The position numbers were made by a program, and so were the translations under genes. The notes below the pieces were generated by a model. That model was not told where the DNA came from. It made no database searches and saw only the letters and a program-made list of their open reading frames with translations. Below, piece by piece: positions 16,528 to 24,675 of a stretch of DNA of 25,524 nt. The DNA is taken from positions 11,143-36,666 of the forward strand of contig DKAS01000041.1 of assembly GCA_002448875.1 (NCBI GenBank), given 5' to 3'. Origin of the DNA: Proteobacteria bacterium UBA6920 (lineage in GTDB: Bacteria > Pseudomonadota > Gammaproteobacteria > SG8-11). How positions within the stretch are numbered: the first letter of the stretch is position 1; each line of letters starts with the position of its first letter.

Positions 16528-16616
16528 CCTGTCGATAGTGCGATGAAACAGGCAACCATTCACATAAGGCACGTGCCTCCCCCTGCCCGTCCCAATGATT
16601 CCCATCTACTCATTGC

Positions 16617-17738
16617 ATGATCCGTAGCGCCCGCGTAAAAGATCTCACCGCTCTGGTGGAGATCGAAAACCAATGCTTTACCGTCGATCGATTCTCGCGG
16701 CGCAGTTTCCGCTACTTGTTGACCAAGGCCAATTCCTCATGCCAGATTTACGAGGATGATGCCAGCGGTAAGGCCCTGGGGTATGTCATTGTTTTGTATA
16801 ACACCGGGACCTCGGTGGCGCGCATGTATTCGCTGGCCGTGCTGCCCGAGGCCCGCGGTCGCAAGCTCGGCGCCGCCCTGATCGCCGCTGCCGAGGAGCT
16901 TACCCTGGCCCACGACTGTATCAGTCTGCGGCTGGAAGTGCGGCGGGACAACAGCCATGCCATCGAGCTGTATCAGCGACAGGGCTACCGCCTGTTCGGC
17001 TCCTATCCCGACTACTACGAAGACCACATGGACGCTCTGCGTTTCGAGAAGTCTCTGGTGCCGTCGCTGAAACCGGAACTGGCACGGGTGCCATTTTATC
17101 AGCAGACCTCATATTTCACCTGCGGCCCGGCGGTGCTGATGATGGCGATGAAGGCCCTGGACCCAGCAGTGAAAATGTCGCGTAAACTGGAATTGCGTCT
17201 ATGGCGGGAATCCACCACCATATTCATGACATCCGGGCACGGAGGTTGCTCACCTTATGGTTTGGCGCTGGCGGCCTATAATATGGGCTTCGATGTCGAG
17301 GTTTTTGTCAACGCCGGGGCCGGCTATTTTTCCGATTCGGTGCGCAGCGACGAAAAGAAGGAAGTCATGCGTCTGGTGCAGGAAGACTTCATCGGCCAGT
17401 TGAAGAAACTGCCGGTGGTCATCCGCCACCGGCCGCTGAAAAGCGATGAATTGCAGAGCAAGTTCGAGGAAGGGGGCATCCCCATCGTGCTGATCAGCTC
17501 CTACCGCATCTACCGGGAAAAATCCCCGCACTGGATCGTGATGACGGGGTATGATCAGAAATACTTCTACGTGCACGACCCTTTCGTCGACTATGAAATG
17601 GGCAAGCTGATGATAGATTGCATCAACATGTCCATTCTTAAGAAAGATTTCGAGCGCATGGCCAAGTACGGCAAGGCCGGCCAGAAAGCGGCGCTCATCA
17701 TCCGCCGCCGCGCCGCGGCGGGGCAGAGCGCTGCCTAA
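16617..17738 (+). CDS. GNAT acetyltransferase / C39-like peptidase fusion
   Basis: A 373-residue two-domain protein. Residues 1-145 are a GNAT N-acetyltransferase with acetyl-CoA loop EARGRKLGAAL (78-88) and the closing NSHAIELYQRQGYRLFG pattern (112-128), as in RimI-type enzymes. Residues 155-365 are a papain-like C39/DUF3335 domain with QTSYFTCGPA (Gln163, nucleophile Cys169), His305 in SPHWIVMTGY and Asp321 in VHDPF, so the catalytic triad is complete. The fusion is known from genomes where it sits next to an RLAN-RimK ATP-grasp ligase, as here. This pairing was proposed to make and cut or cap peptide tags, but substrates are not established. The start at 16617 fits the GNAT N-terminus; no clear ribosome binding site precedes it. 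The next gene begins 27 bases after the stop, so the two form an operon. Confidence 0.85.
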   Translation: MIRSARVKDLTALVEIENQCFTVDRFSRRSFRYLLTKANSSCQIYEDDASGKALGYVIVLYNTGTSVARMYSLAVLPEARGRKLGAALIAAAEELTLAHDCISLRLEVRRDNSHAIELYQRQGYRLFGSYPDYYEDHMDALRFEKSLVPSLKPELARVPFYQQTSYFTCGPAVLMMAMKALDPAVKMSRKLELRLWRESTTIFMTSGHGGCSPYGLALAAYNMGFDVEVFVNAGAGYFSDSVRSDEKKEVMRLVQEDFIGQLKKLPVVIRHRPLKSDELQSKFEEGGIPIVLISSYRIYREKSPHWIVMTGYDQKYFYVHDPFVDYEMGKLMIDCINMSILKKDFERMAKYGKAGQKAALIIRRRAAAGQSAA

Positions 17739-17765
17739 CAGCAAGCAGGAGGATAAAATTTTTCC

Positions 17766-19241
17766 ATGGGTACCCACCTGGTACTGGTCGAAAACCTCAA
17801 GGACTGGCAGCCCGGATTTCCCGAGTTGACCGTGGTTTTGGCCAAGGATTATCTATCACGACCCGACGACTTCAAAAGCAGGGATATGCGCGTCATCAAC
17901 CTGTGCCGGGGATACAAGTATCTGAGCAGCGGCTATTACTGCTCGCTGCTGGGGGAGGCGCGGCGCCATCGGGTGATCCCGTCGGCGCAGACCATCACCG
18001 ATCTGAGCAGCAAGGCGATCTACAATCTCAACGTCGAGGATCTGGACGACCTGGTGCAGCGGGTGTTGAAACGGCATTCCAAGTACAAATTCCAGGAAAG
18101 TTTTTCCACCAATATTTTCTTCGGCCAGTGCGAGGAGCCGGAGCTGCAGGAAATCGCCCGTCAGTTGTTTGAACTGTTCGCCGCGCCCTTGCTCAGAGTG
18201 GAATTCAAGCGCCAGCAGAGCTGGCAGATCGCCAGCCTCAAACCGGTGTCGCTGAATAACGTCAAGCCGGAGCAGGTGGAGTTTTTCACCCGCAGTCTGA
18301 ACAGCTATCTCAGCTCGCGCTGGCGCAAACGCCGTACCCGCACCCAGGCGCGCTACGACTTCGCTATTCTGCACAATCCCGAGGAAAAGCTGCCGCCGTC
18401 GAATATGGGCGCGCTGCGGCGCTTCATCGAGGCCGGCAAGAAGCTGGGCGTGGAAGTGGAGCTGATAACGCGCAAGGATTACAACCGCCTGGCGGAATAT
18501 GACGCCCTGTTCATCCGCGAGACCACCGCCATCGACCACTACACCTACCGCTTTTCCAAGAAGGCGGAGGCCGAGGGCATGGTGGTGATCGACGATACCA
18601 ATTCCATCGTCAAATGCTGCAACAAGGTGTATCTGGCGGAGATCCTCGCGTTGAACAAGGTGCCAACGCCGCGTACCGTGGTGCTGAACAAGGGGCAGAA
18701 CGAGAATCTCGGCGTGCTCGTCGGCTATCCGGCAGTGTTGAAAATTCCGGACAGCGCTTTTTCCAAGGGCGTATTCAAGGCGGAAAATGAACAGGAGGCC
18801 AAGGAGATCACCGATCGCCTGTTCAAGGATTCCGACCTGATTCTGGCGCAGGAATTTCTTTATACCGATTTCGACTGGCGTATCGGCATCCTTAATAATC
18901 AGGTAATGTTCGCCTGCAAGTATTTCATGTCGCCGGAGCACTGGCAGATCATGCAGCACGGCGCCGGCGGCGTGCTCAAGGAAGGCAAGTTCAGCAGCGT
19001 GCCCATAGAGGACGTGCCGGCGCCCGTGCTGGATGCGGCCAAGGCGGCGGCCAAGCTCATCGGCAACGGTTTGTACGGCGTCGATGTCAAGGAGCGCGGC
19101 GGCAAGGCCTTTGTCATGGAAGTCAATGACAATCCCAATATCGAAAGCGGCGTCGAGGATGGCCTGCTGGGATGGGGTCTGTATTATCGCATCATGGAGG
19201 AGTTCATTCGCCGGGTGGAAGAGTTGCGACGGCGCAACTGA
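17766..19241 (+). CDS. RimK-like ATP-grasp ligase with RLAN N-terminal domain
   Basis: A 491-residue protein. The N-terminal part (about 1-190; VVLAKDYLSRPDDF...RVINLCRGYKYLSSGYYCSLLGEARRHRV) matches what I know of the RLAN domain found before some RimK-like ligases. A linker leads to an ATP-grasp domain (about 280-485) with the nucleotide-binding lysine in GYPAVLKIPDS, the LAQEFLYTDFDWRIGIL segment and the metal-binding end VMEVNDNPN (450-458). It should join an amino acid to a carboxylate using ATP, giving ADP and phosphate; the substrates are unknown. ATG 17766 is the only possible start in frame (TAA at 17754), yet AGGAGG at 17747-17752 lies 13 bases away, an unusually long spacing. It lies in an operon after the GNAT/C39 fusion and 5 bases before an RMD1-type gene. 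Confidence 0.87.
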   Translation: MGTHLVLVENLKDWQPGFPELTVVLAKDYLSRPDDFKSRDMRVINLCRGYKYLSSGYYCSLLGEARRHRVIPSAQTITDLSSKAIYNLNVEDLDDLVQRVLKRHSKYKFQESFSTNIFFGQCEEPELQEIARQLFELFAAPLLRVEFKRQQSWQIASLKPVSLNNVKPEQVEFFTRSLNSYLSSRWRKRRTRTQARYDFAILHNPEEKLPPSNMGALRRFIEAGKKLGVEVELITRKDYNRLAEYDALFIRETTAIDHYTYRFSKKAEAEGMVVIDDTNSIVKCCNKVYLAEILALNKVPTPRTVVLNKGQNENLGVLVGYPAVLKIPDSAFSKGVFKAENEQEAKEITDRLFKDSDLILAQEFLYTDFDWRIGILNNQVMFACKYFMSPEHWQIMQHGAGGVLKEGKFSSVPIEDVPAPVLDAAKAAAKLIGNGLYGVDVKERGGKAFVMEVNDNPNIESGVEDGLLGWGLYYRIMEEFIRRVEELRRRN

Positions 19242-19246
19242 CCTGC

Positions 19247-20059
19247 ATGTCTGAATCCCTCACCACCAGTTTGTTCACGGGCGTCAGCCGCTTGCAGGCC
19301 TGTGCCGCATTTCTCGGCCAGCGGCTGGATCTGCGCACCTTCGAGGACGCCGAGCGCCTGGCGGCCAATCCCCTGACCGTCGGTGTGGGCAGAGCGGGGG
19401 TGGCGGTGCTGCTGCGCTACGGCGCGGTGGTGTTGTTCGGTCTGGATAAGGAACAGCAGCAGGGGTTTATCGACAGCATCCAGCACCTGGTGTCCGAACC
19501 GCTGAAGCAGCGCGAAACCGACACGGTGGATCTGGCGCTGACCAGGGAAACCCTGGAAGGCGTGCAGCACGGATGTATCCAGTTGCAGCAGTTCGACCTG
19601 CAGCGCCTGCAGGTGGTGGCCGAAGCCCTGGGCAAGAGCGTGGTGCTGGCTTATTACGAAACTTCACTGGCCAGATCCTTCGATCGCATCGAACCGCTGG
19701 CCGCCAGTCTCAGCGGCCGCCAGCGCCTGGGCCTGCGCGGCAAGGACCTGCTGCAGCATATCGGCGACACTCTGCTGATCGAAAGCAGAATGACCGGCCG
19801 GGTGGAAGCCGCGGAAAAGCCCGAATTGCTGTGGGACTTCCCGCAGTTCGAGCGTCTGTACCTGCGCCTGGAAAGTGAATATGAGCTGGTGGAGCGTTCG
19901 CAGGCGCTGGAACGCAAACTGTCACTGTTGTCGCGGGTGGCGGAAACCCTGCTGGATATCCTGCAGAACCGCCGCACTCTGCGGGTGGAATGGTACATCG
20001 TGATATTGATCGTGGTGGAAATTCTGATCACCGTGGCGGAAAAATTATTCGGCATTTGA
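19247..20059 (+). CDS. RMD1/DUF155 family protein
   Basis: A 270-residue protein with the layout of the RMD1/RMND1/Sif2 (DUF155) family. It has an alpha/beta N-terminal half with RYGAVVLFGLD (57-67). A helical C-terminal half carries LLWDFPQFERLYLRLESEYEL, the phrase LDILQNRRTLRVEWYIVILIVVEIL and a final membrane segment (about 247-265). Eukaryotic members act at mitochondrial membranes; the molecular function in bacteria is not established. The start at 19247 lies 5 bases after the RimK-like stop, giving tight coupling, and an upstream extension into that gene is rejected. Its inclusion in the ligase operon suggests a membrane-associated partner of the peptide-modifying enzymes, which is inference. 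A 166-base gap with a nested inverted repeat follows. Confidence 0.82.
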   Translation: MSESLTTSLFTGVSRLQACAAFLGQRLDLRTFEDAERLAANPLTVGVGRAGVAVLLRYGAVVLFGLDKEQQQGFIDSIQHLVSEPLKQRETDTVDLALTRETLEGVQHGCIQLQQFDLQRLQVVAEALGKSVVLAYYETSLARSFDRIEPLAASLSGRQRLGLRGKDLLQHIGDTLLIESRMTGRVEAAEKPELLWDFPQFERLYLRLESEYELVERSQALERKLSLLSRVAETLLDILQNRRTLRVEWYIVILIVVEILITVAEKLFGI

Positions 20060-20140
20060 CCGTGGCCCGTAACCTTGGTGTGTACCACAAGCTGACCTGT
20101 TGCCGGCGCGGGGCAGGGTGGGGACGCTTGCAGCCGTTTT

Positions 20141-20198
20141 GTTATTAATCCTGTCGTTGCTCAGGCGCAGGCGCCTGGTCCATGACAGGATTACTAAC
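20141..20198. repeat. Nested inverted repeat before the methyltransferase gene
   Basis: Outer arms 20141-20155 (GTTATTAATCCTGTC) and 20184-20198 (GACAGGATTACTAAC) pair at 14 of 15 positions. Inside, CAGGCGC (20162-20168) pairs with GCGCCTG (20171-20177). The whole 58-base element ends 27 bases before the ATG at 20226. There is no T-run after it, so it is not a classical terminator. It could be an operator, a leader RNA structure, or a small mobile palindrome. Confidence 0.6.
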
Positions 20199-20225
20199 AA
20201 CTGTAGAGGTGGGAAGAGCAGTTTT

Positions 20226-21794
20226 ATGGCGGCGCGAACTCATCATAAATACGATCTGGTCCCTTATCCCGAATGGAGCATCACCGAGAGTCACCATAAC
20301 CACATGGCGGTGATCGGCCGGCTGATGGGCATCAAGACCCCGTCGCCGGAACATTGCCGCGTCCTGGAACTGGGCTGCGCCAGCGGCGGCAATATGATTC
20401 CCGCCGCGTATTACTGGCCGCACTGCGAATTCGTCGGCGTCGAGCTGTCGAAACGGCAGGTGGAGCACGGCAACCGGCTGATCACGGAGATCGGCCTGAA
20501 GAACGCGCGCATCCTGCACAAGGATATCATGCAGGTGGACCGCAGGCTGGGCAGCTTCGACTACATCATCGTGCACGGCGTCTATTCCTGGGTGCCGGCG
20601 CGGGTGCAGGAGCATATCCTGAAGATCTGCCGCGAGCTGCTGCCCGCCAGCGGCCTGGCCTATATCAGTTACAACACCCTGCCGGGCTGGTCGATGCGCA
20701 ATATGATCCGGGCCATGCTGTTTTATCATGTGCAGGGCGACGCCGAGCCGCGCAAACAAATCCGCGAGAGCCTGGCATTTCTGCGCCTGCTGGGGCGGGC
20801 CTTGCCGGAAAACGGCAGTCTCAGCGAGCGCTGGTTGAAACACGAGGCCATGGAACTGGCCAAATCGGCCCCCGACTACGTGTTTCACGATTACTTGGAA
20901 GAAAACAATCATCCGCTGTTTTTCCATCAATTCATGAGTCAGGCCAGTGCCGCCGGTCTGCGTTATGTATCCGATGCCACGCTTTCCTCGATGCTGGCTT
21001 CGTCCCTCAGCGCCGAGGCCAATGAGTTCCTCGACGGGATCAGCGACCTGGTGGATTACGAGCAGTACATGGATTATTTTTACCTGCGGCATTTCCGCCA
21101 GAGCATTCTCTGTCATGCCGAGCGGCGGCCGAAACGCGAACTGGATCTGGCGGTGTTCCGCCGCCTGCATTGCAGCGCCCATCTGACCTGCGCCGAGGAG
21201 GTCAATCTGCGTGCGGCGCAGGAGCAGGTTTTCACCGGTGCGGCGGGACAGCGTTACCGGCTGGCGCATCCCCTGAGCAAGGCGGCCATGGTGGCCCTGA
21301 CCCTGGCTTACCCCAATGCACTTACCCTGCCGCAACTGCAGGCGCAGGCCGAGGAATTGCTGCGGCGCTACGGTTCCGACGAATTTGTCGCCCACACCGC
21401 GCAACTGGAAACGGACCTGCTCAATCTTTATCTTTCAGGCGCGGTACGGGCCACGCTGGTGCAACGGCAGATATTTGCGGATTTGTCCGAATGCCCGTCG
21501 GCGTCGCCGCTGGCGCGGGTTTATGCCAGGCACCGCAAGGGCTATGTAGCCACCGCCCACCATGACAGTCTGGAACTGGATCGTCTGGGATGGCGCCTGA
21601 TCACGCTGGCAGACGGCAAGCGTCCGCGCAGCGCCATTGTCAAACGGGTGCTTGACGACTACCGGAAACCTGGTCAGTTGCATGACTACCTGGCCGGTCG
21701 GGGCATCGTCGACGAGGCGGCCACGGAACAGCTGGCCAGCCAGGTAGAGGCTCAGTTATATCAGTATGCAACGCAGGGGTTAATGATAAGCTGA
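20226..21794 (+). CDS. SAM methyltransferase with regulatory domain
   Basis: A 522-residue protein with a class I SAM-dependent methyltransferase domain (about 20-200): motif I VLELGCASGGN (46-56), the acidic residue after strand 2 in FVGVELSKRQ and FDYIIVHGVYSWVP later. YISYNTLPGWSMRNMIRAMLFYHV is the hallmark joining it to the methyltransferase-regulatory domain (about 215-310). The C-terminal third (about 380-522) contains two winged-helix-like segments of the kind often seen at the end of these proteins. The methyl acceptor is unknown. The start at 20226 is supported by GGAAGAGC upstream and by the family N-terminus; 42 further in-frame codons upstream run through an inverted repeat and are not coding. 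It is on the same strand as the ligase operon but separated by 166 bases, so co-regulation is likely but not certain. Confidence 0.82.
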   Translation: MAARTHHKYDLVPYPEWSITESHHNHMAVIGRLMGIKTPSPEHCRVLELGCASGGNMIPAAYYWPHCEFVGVELSKRQVEHGNRLITEIGLKNARILHKDIMQVDRRLGSFDYIIVHGVYSWVPARVQEHILKICRELLPASGLAYISYNTLPGWSMRNMIRAMLFYHVQGDAEPRKQIRESLAFLRLLGRALPENGSLSERWLKHEAMELAKSAPDYVFHDYLEENNHPLFFHQFMSQASAAGLRYVSDATLSSMLASSLSAEANEFLDGISDLVDYEQYMDYFYLRHFRQSILCHAERRPKRELDLAVFRRLHCSAHLTCAEEVNLRAAQEQVFTGAAGQRYRLAHPLSKAAMVALTLAYPNALTLPQLQAQAEELLRRYGSDEFVAHTAQLETDLLNLYLSGAVRATLVQRQIFADLSECPSASPLARVYARHRKGYVATAHHDSLELDRLGWRLITLADGKRPRSAIVKRVLDDYRKPGQLHDYLAGRGIVDEAATEQLASQVEAQLYQYATQGLMIS

Positions 21795-22071
21795 CCGTTC
21801 TCAATACCCCGTGGGCCCCTGGGTCGTATGGTTTAAAACTATAAAAATCAATAAGTAATCTTGAATTTCTGGGTGCTTATATCAGCTGACGGTGTAAGCA
21901 CTTCCCGGCGCATCGGCTCCTTTCACGCCTGCGGTATACTACGGGTCGCCGGCAGACAGATCCTGGTGGGTCTGCCAACGCAGCGAGGGTACGGGTGCTG
22001 CGGTTCGAGTCCTGGCTTTCCAATGGCCAGGCCGCGAGGCGAGTGCATAACAAGCGAAAGGAGTTAAAACG

Positions 22072-22323
22072 ATGCAGAAGCGGGTGAATTCGATTGCTTT
22101 GGCTATGGTGCTGGCACAGGGGCTGGTCAGCTCCGGCTGGGCGGCGGAACCGGCGCCGCAAAGCGCCATAGATGCCTGCAGTGAGGAAGCCAAGAAAGCC
22201 CATGTCATCAGCGAAGAATTGGCGACATTTATCAATGTCTGCCTGACCGATGCGGGCTACGCGACCATCAATGTGAATGTCAAAGGCGACGACAGCGCCA
22301 AATCCTCCGACGGCAAAGGTTGA
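22072..22323 (+). CDS. Small exported protein of unknown function
   Basis: An 83-residue protein. Residues 1-25 are a good Sec signal peptide (KR, hydrophobic core, SGWAA before EP). The mature part of about 58 residues is acidic and has two cysteines (Cys36, Cys57) that could form one disulfide, ending in a flexible SSDGKG tail. I do not recognise a family. AAGGAG lies 8 bases before the ATG, a strong site, and a strong hairpin follows the gene, so it is probably an independently expressed periplasmic protein. The 277 bases before it contain a TATACT box near 21946 without a good -35, and nothing else I can support. Confidence 0.65.
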   Translation: MQKRVNSIALAMVLAQGLVSSGWAAEPAPQSAIDACSEEAKKAHVISEELATFINVCLTDAGYATINVNVKGDDSAKSSDGKG

Positions 22324-22367
22324 GAGTCGAACGGCCGACAAACCAGCTCATTTCTCAGGACTCTGCC

Positions 22368-22394
22368 CCCCGTCGCCGTCTGGCGACGGGGTTG
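22368..22394. terminator. Strong hairpin between convergent genes
   Basis: Perfect 10-bp stem CCCCGTCGCC / GGCGACGGGG with loop GTCT, followed by TTG on the plus strand. It lies between the small exported protein gene and the MarC gene, which face each other, so it could terminate both, although the T-run is short. Confidence 0.65.
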
Positions 22395-22425
22395 TCAGAT
22401 CTACACGTATTAATTCCTGTTAGCG

Positions 22426-23070
22426 TTATCCTCCGGCAATGGTCAATGCCGGGAACAGCTCGCGCAGGCCATTGGCCATGATTTCAACGGCGATGGCGGC
22501 CAGCATCAAACCAAACAGGCGGTTGATGATGTTCAGGCCGATAGGTCCCAGCAGGCGGCCGATGGGCTGAGCCAGACGCAGCACTACCCAGAGAAAGAGG
22601 CAAACCACACCGATGCTGAGCATGACCAGCATATGGTGGTAGATCGCCGTCGACCGGTGGGTCTCGATGATGACCGTGCTGATGGAGCCCGGGCCCGCCA
22701 GCAGCGGCATGCCGAGCGGAACCACGGCAATACTGGCTTTGTTTTCCGCCGCCGCCGCTTCGCCGGGTGAGGTTTTGATCTCATCCGGTTTGGCGCGCAA
22801 CATGGCAAACGCCATCAGCAGCAGCACCATGCCGCCGCCTACCCGGAACGAGGCCAGGCTGGTGCCCAGCCACGCCAGCAGCGGTTCTCCCCCCAGGGCG
22901 CTGACCACCAGAACCCCGCCGACCGTGGCGGCGGAAATCAGCGCAACCCCAGCAAGTTCCCGGGATTGATAGTCCCGGGTGAGACTGAGAAAAATCGGCA
23001 GCGCGGCGAACGGATTGAGGATGACCGCCAGCGCGGTCACAAATCGAGTATATTCTGTCCAGTGTTCCAT
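22426..23070 (-). CDS. MarC family inner-membrane protein
   Basis: A 214-residue protein with six hydrophobic segments. Signature phrases of the MarC/UPF0056 family are present: ALAVILNPFAALPIFLSLT near the start, FRVGGGMVLLLMAFAML in helix 3, and IAVVPLGMPLLAGPGSISTVI in the middle, where the conserved PLaiPLlaGPGai motif is expected. The family was once linked to multiple antibiotic resistance, but that role is not supported and the transported substrate is unknown. The start at 23070 (MEHWTEYTRF) was chosen because the family begins here; 13 in-frame codons upstream are not membrane-like. It is divergent from the PsiE family gene across 187 bases. Confidence 0.88.
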   Translation of the reverse strand: MEHWTEYTRFVTALAVILNPFAALPIFLSLTRDYQSRELAGVALISAATVGGVLVVSALGGEPLLAWLGTSLASFRVGGGMVLLLMAFAMLRAKPDEIKTSPGEAAAAENKASIAVVPLGMPLLAGPGSISTVIIETHRSTAIYHHMLVMLSIGVVCLFLWVVLRLAQPIGRLLGPIGLNIINRLFGLMLAAIAVEIMANGLRELFPALTIAGG

Positions 23071-23257
23071 AGCGGTACCCGTCACGCGGCTGGCCGACGA
23101 GCATAACATTCGCGCTTATGCTCGAGCCAGCCCGCCGGTAGGCAAGGGCGGATTCCATCCGTATACTTGGCGCCGGTCGCGATGCGGCGCGTTCCATCGT
23201 GGTCACAAAAGGCATGAACAATGCATAGTCGAGCTGCTGGTTTTGCGGGAGGTTGTC

Positions 23258-23740
23258 ATGGCTCAAACCGGTAAATCCCCATCGGGTTGGCGCAAGTTAT
23301 GGGCGGAATGGACCGGCCTGCACCTGTATGAGAAATTCGAGTACGGCGTGTGCATGGTCATCAGCCTGGTGATTACGGTCATCGTGATGGTGGCGCTGTT
23401 CGATCTGGTGCGCAATGTCGGCCTGCTGCTGCTGGTCAATGCGCTGGATCCGCTGGACCATAAACTATTTCAGAGTATTTTCGGCATGATCATGACGCTG
23501 TTCATCGCCATGGAATTTCGCCATTCCATCCACAGTGTGATGGAGCGGCGCGGCCATATCGTGCAGGTGCGTTCGGTGATCCTGATCGCGATGCTGGCGG
23601 TGGCGCGGAAATTCATTATTATTGATACCTCACAGACCGATGCCATGAGTCTCATGGCCCTGGGGTTCATCACCCTGTCTCTGGGCGGGGTCTACTGGTT
23701 GCTCAAGTATCATGAGACTCGGGCATCCGCCGCGGGCTGA
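23258..23740 (+). CDS. PsiE family (phosphate-starvation-inducible type) membrane protein
   Basis: A 160-residue inner-membrane protein with four hydrophobic segments (about 26-46, 52-62, 74-90 and 108-150 in part). Recognisable phrases are LYEKFEYGVCMVISLVITVIVMVALFDLV and the conserved FGMIMTLFIAMEFRHSI plus AVARKFIIID, as in the PsiE family. The function is unknown; the name comes from induction of the E. coli gene by phosphate starvation. GGGAGG 5 bases before ATG 23258 fixes the start. rimK follows 29 bases after the stop, so the three genes up to the window edge probably form one transcript. No Pho box was recognised upstream. Confidence 0.82.
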   Translation: MAQTGKSPSGWRKLWAEWTGLHLYEKFEYGVCMVISLVITVIVMVALFDLVRNVGLLLLVNALDPLDHKLFQSIFGMIMTLFIAMEFRHSIHSVMERRGHIVQVRSVILIAMLAVARKFIIIDTSQTDAMSLMALGFITLSLGGVYWLLKYHETRASAAG

Positions 23741-23769
23741 AATCAAGCGCATTCAGGTAATCCTTTTCC

Positions 23770-24675
23770 ATGAAAATCGCCATCCTGTCCCGCAGCCGTG
23801 AAATTTTCTCCACCCGCCGTTTGCTGGAAGCGGGTGCGCAGCGCGGCCACGAGATGCATGTGCTGGACACGCTCAAATGCTATATGGATGTGTCGTCGCT
23901 GCGCCCCGCCATCCACTACCGGGGGTCGCAGCTCGAGGGTTTTGATGCGGTCATTCCCCGCATCGGCGCCTCGATAACGGTTTATGGCCTGGCCGTGGTG
24001 CGCCAGTTCGAGATGCTGGGGGTGTTCCCGCTCAATGAGTCGGTGGCCATCGGCCGCGCCCGTGACAAACTGCGGGCGCTGCAGCTGCTGTCGCGCAAGG
24101 GCGTGGGGCTGCCCACTACCGGCTTTGCCCACGATATCGATGATACCCAGCATTTGATTAAGCTGGTGGGCGGCGCGCCGCTGGTGGTGAAACTGCTGGA
24201 AGGTACCCAGGGCCGCGGCGTGGTATTGGCGGAAACTTCGCAGGCGGCGGAGAGCGTGATCGACGCGTTTCGCGAACTGGGCGCCAACTTCCTGGTGCAG
24301 GAATTCATCAAGGAAGCGGGCGGCTCCGATATCCGCTGTTTCGTCATCGGTGATAAGGTGGTGGCGTCGATGATGCGTACCGCCAAGGCCGGCGAGTTCC
24401 GCTCCAATCTGCATCGCGGCGGTTCCGCCTCCCTGGTGAAGCTGACGCCGGAGGAAAGATCGATGGCGGCGCGGGCGGCGAAAATCATCGGCCTCAACGT
24501 CGCCGGCGTCGATATCATTCGTTCCAAGCACGGTTCGGTGGTGCTGGAAGTGAATTCCTCGCCCGGTCTGCAGGGCATAGAGACTGCGACTTCCAAGGAT
24601 ATCGCCGGCATGATCATCGAGTTCATCGAAAAGAACGCCGCGCCGCACAAGACCCGTACCCGTGGCAAAGGTTAG
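23770..24675 (+). CDS. rimK: Ribosomal protein S6--L-glutamate ligase family ATP-grasp enzyme
   Basis: A 301-residue ATP-grasp ligase of standard RimK length. It starts [21 protein letters not shown] and has [19 protein letters not shown] (63-81), the nucleotide-binding [13 protein letters not shown] (139-151), [19 protein letters not shown] (177-195) and the magnesium-binding end LEVNSSPGL (259-267). RimK adds glutamates to the C-terminus of ribosomal protein S6 and can make poly-alpha-glutamate; this sequence looks like a true RimK rather than a distant relative. AGGTAA lies upstream of the ATG. The stop codon overlaps the start of a succinylglutamate desuccinylase/aspartoacylase family gene by 14 bases, implying coupled expression of ligase and hydrolase. 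Confidence 0.92.
   Translation: MKIAILSRSREIFSTRRLLEAGAQRGHEMHVLDTLKCYMDVSSLRPAIHYRGSQLEGFDAVIPRIGASITVYGLAVVRQFEMLGVFPLNESVAIGRARDKLRALQLLSRKGVGLPTTGFAHDIDDTQHLIKLVGGAPLVVKLLEGTQGRGVVLAETSQAAESVIDAFRELGANFLVQEFIKEAGGSDIRCFVIGDKVVASMMRTAKAGEFRSNLHRGGSASLVKLTPEERSMAARAAKIIGLNVAGVDIIRSKHGSVVLEVNSSPGLQGIETATSKDIAGMIIEFIEKNAAPHKTRTRGKG

Noticed and set aside
20100..20225. Upstream extension of the methyltransferase frame
   Set aside because: It would translate through the nested inverted repeat, and the family N-terminus with a ribosome binding site begins at 20226.
21996..22016. tRNA-like GGTTCGAGTCC stretch
   Set aside because: The flanking bases do not form a T-stem and no acceptor, D or anticodon arm can be drawn.
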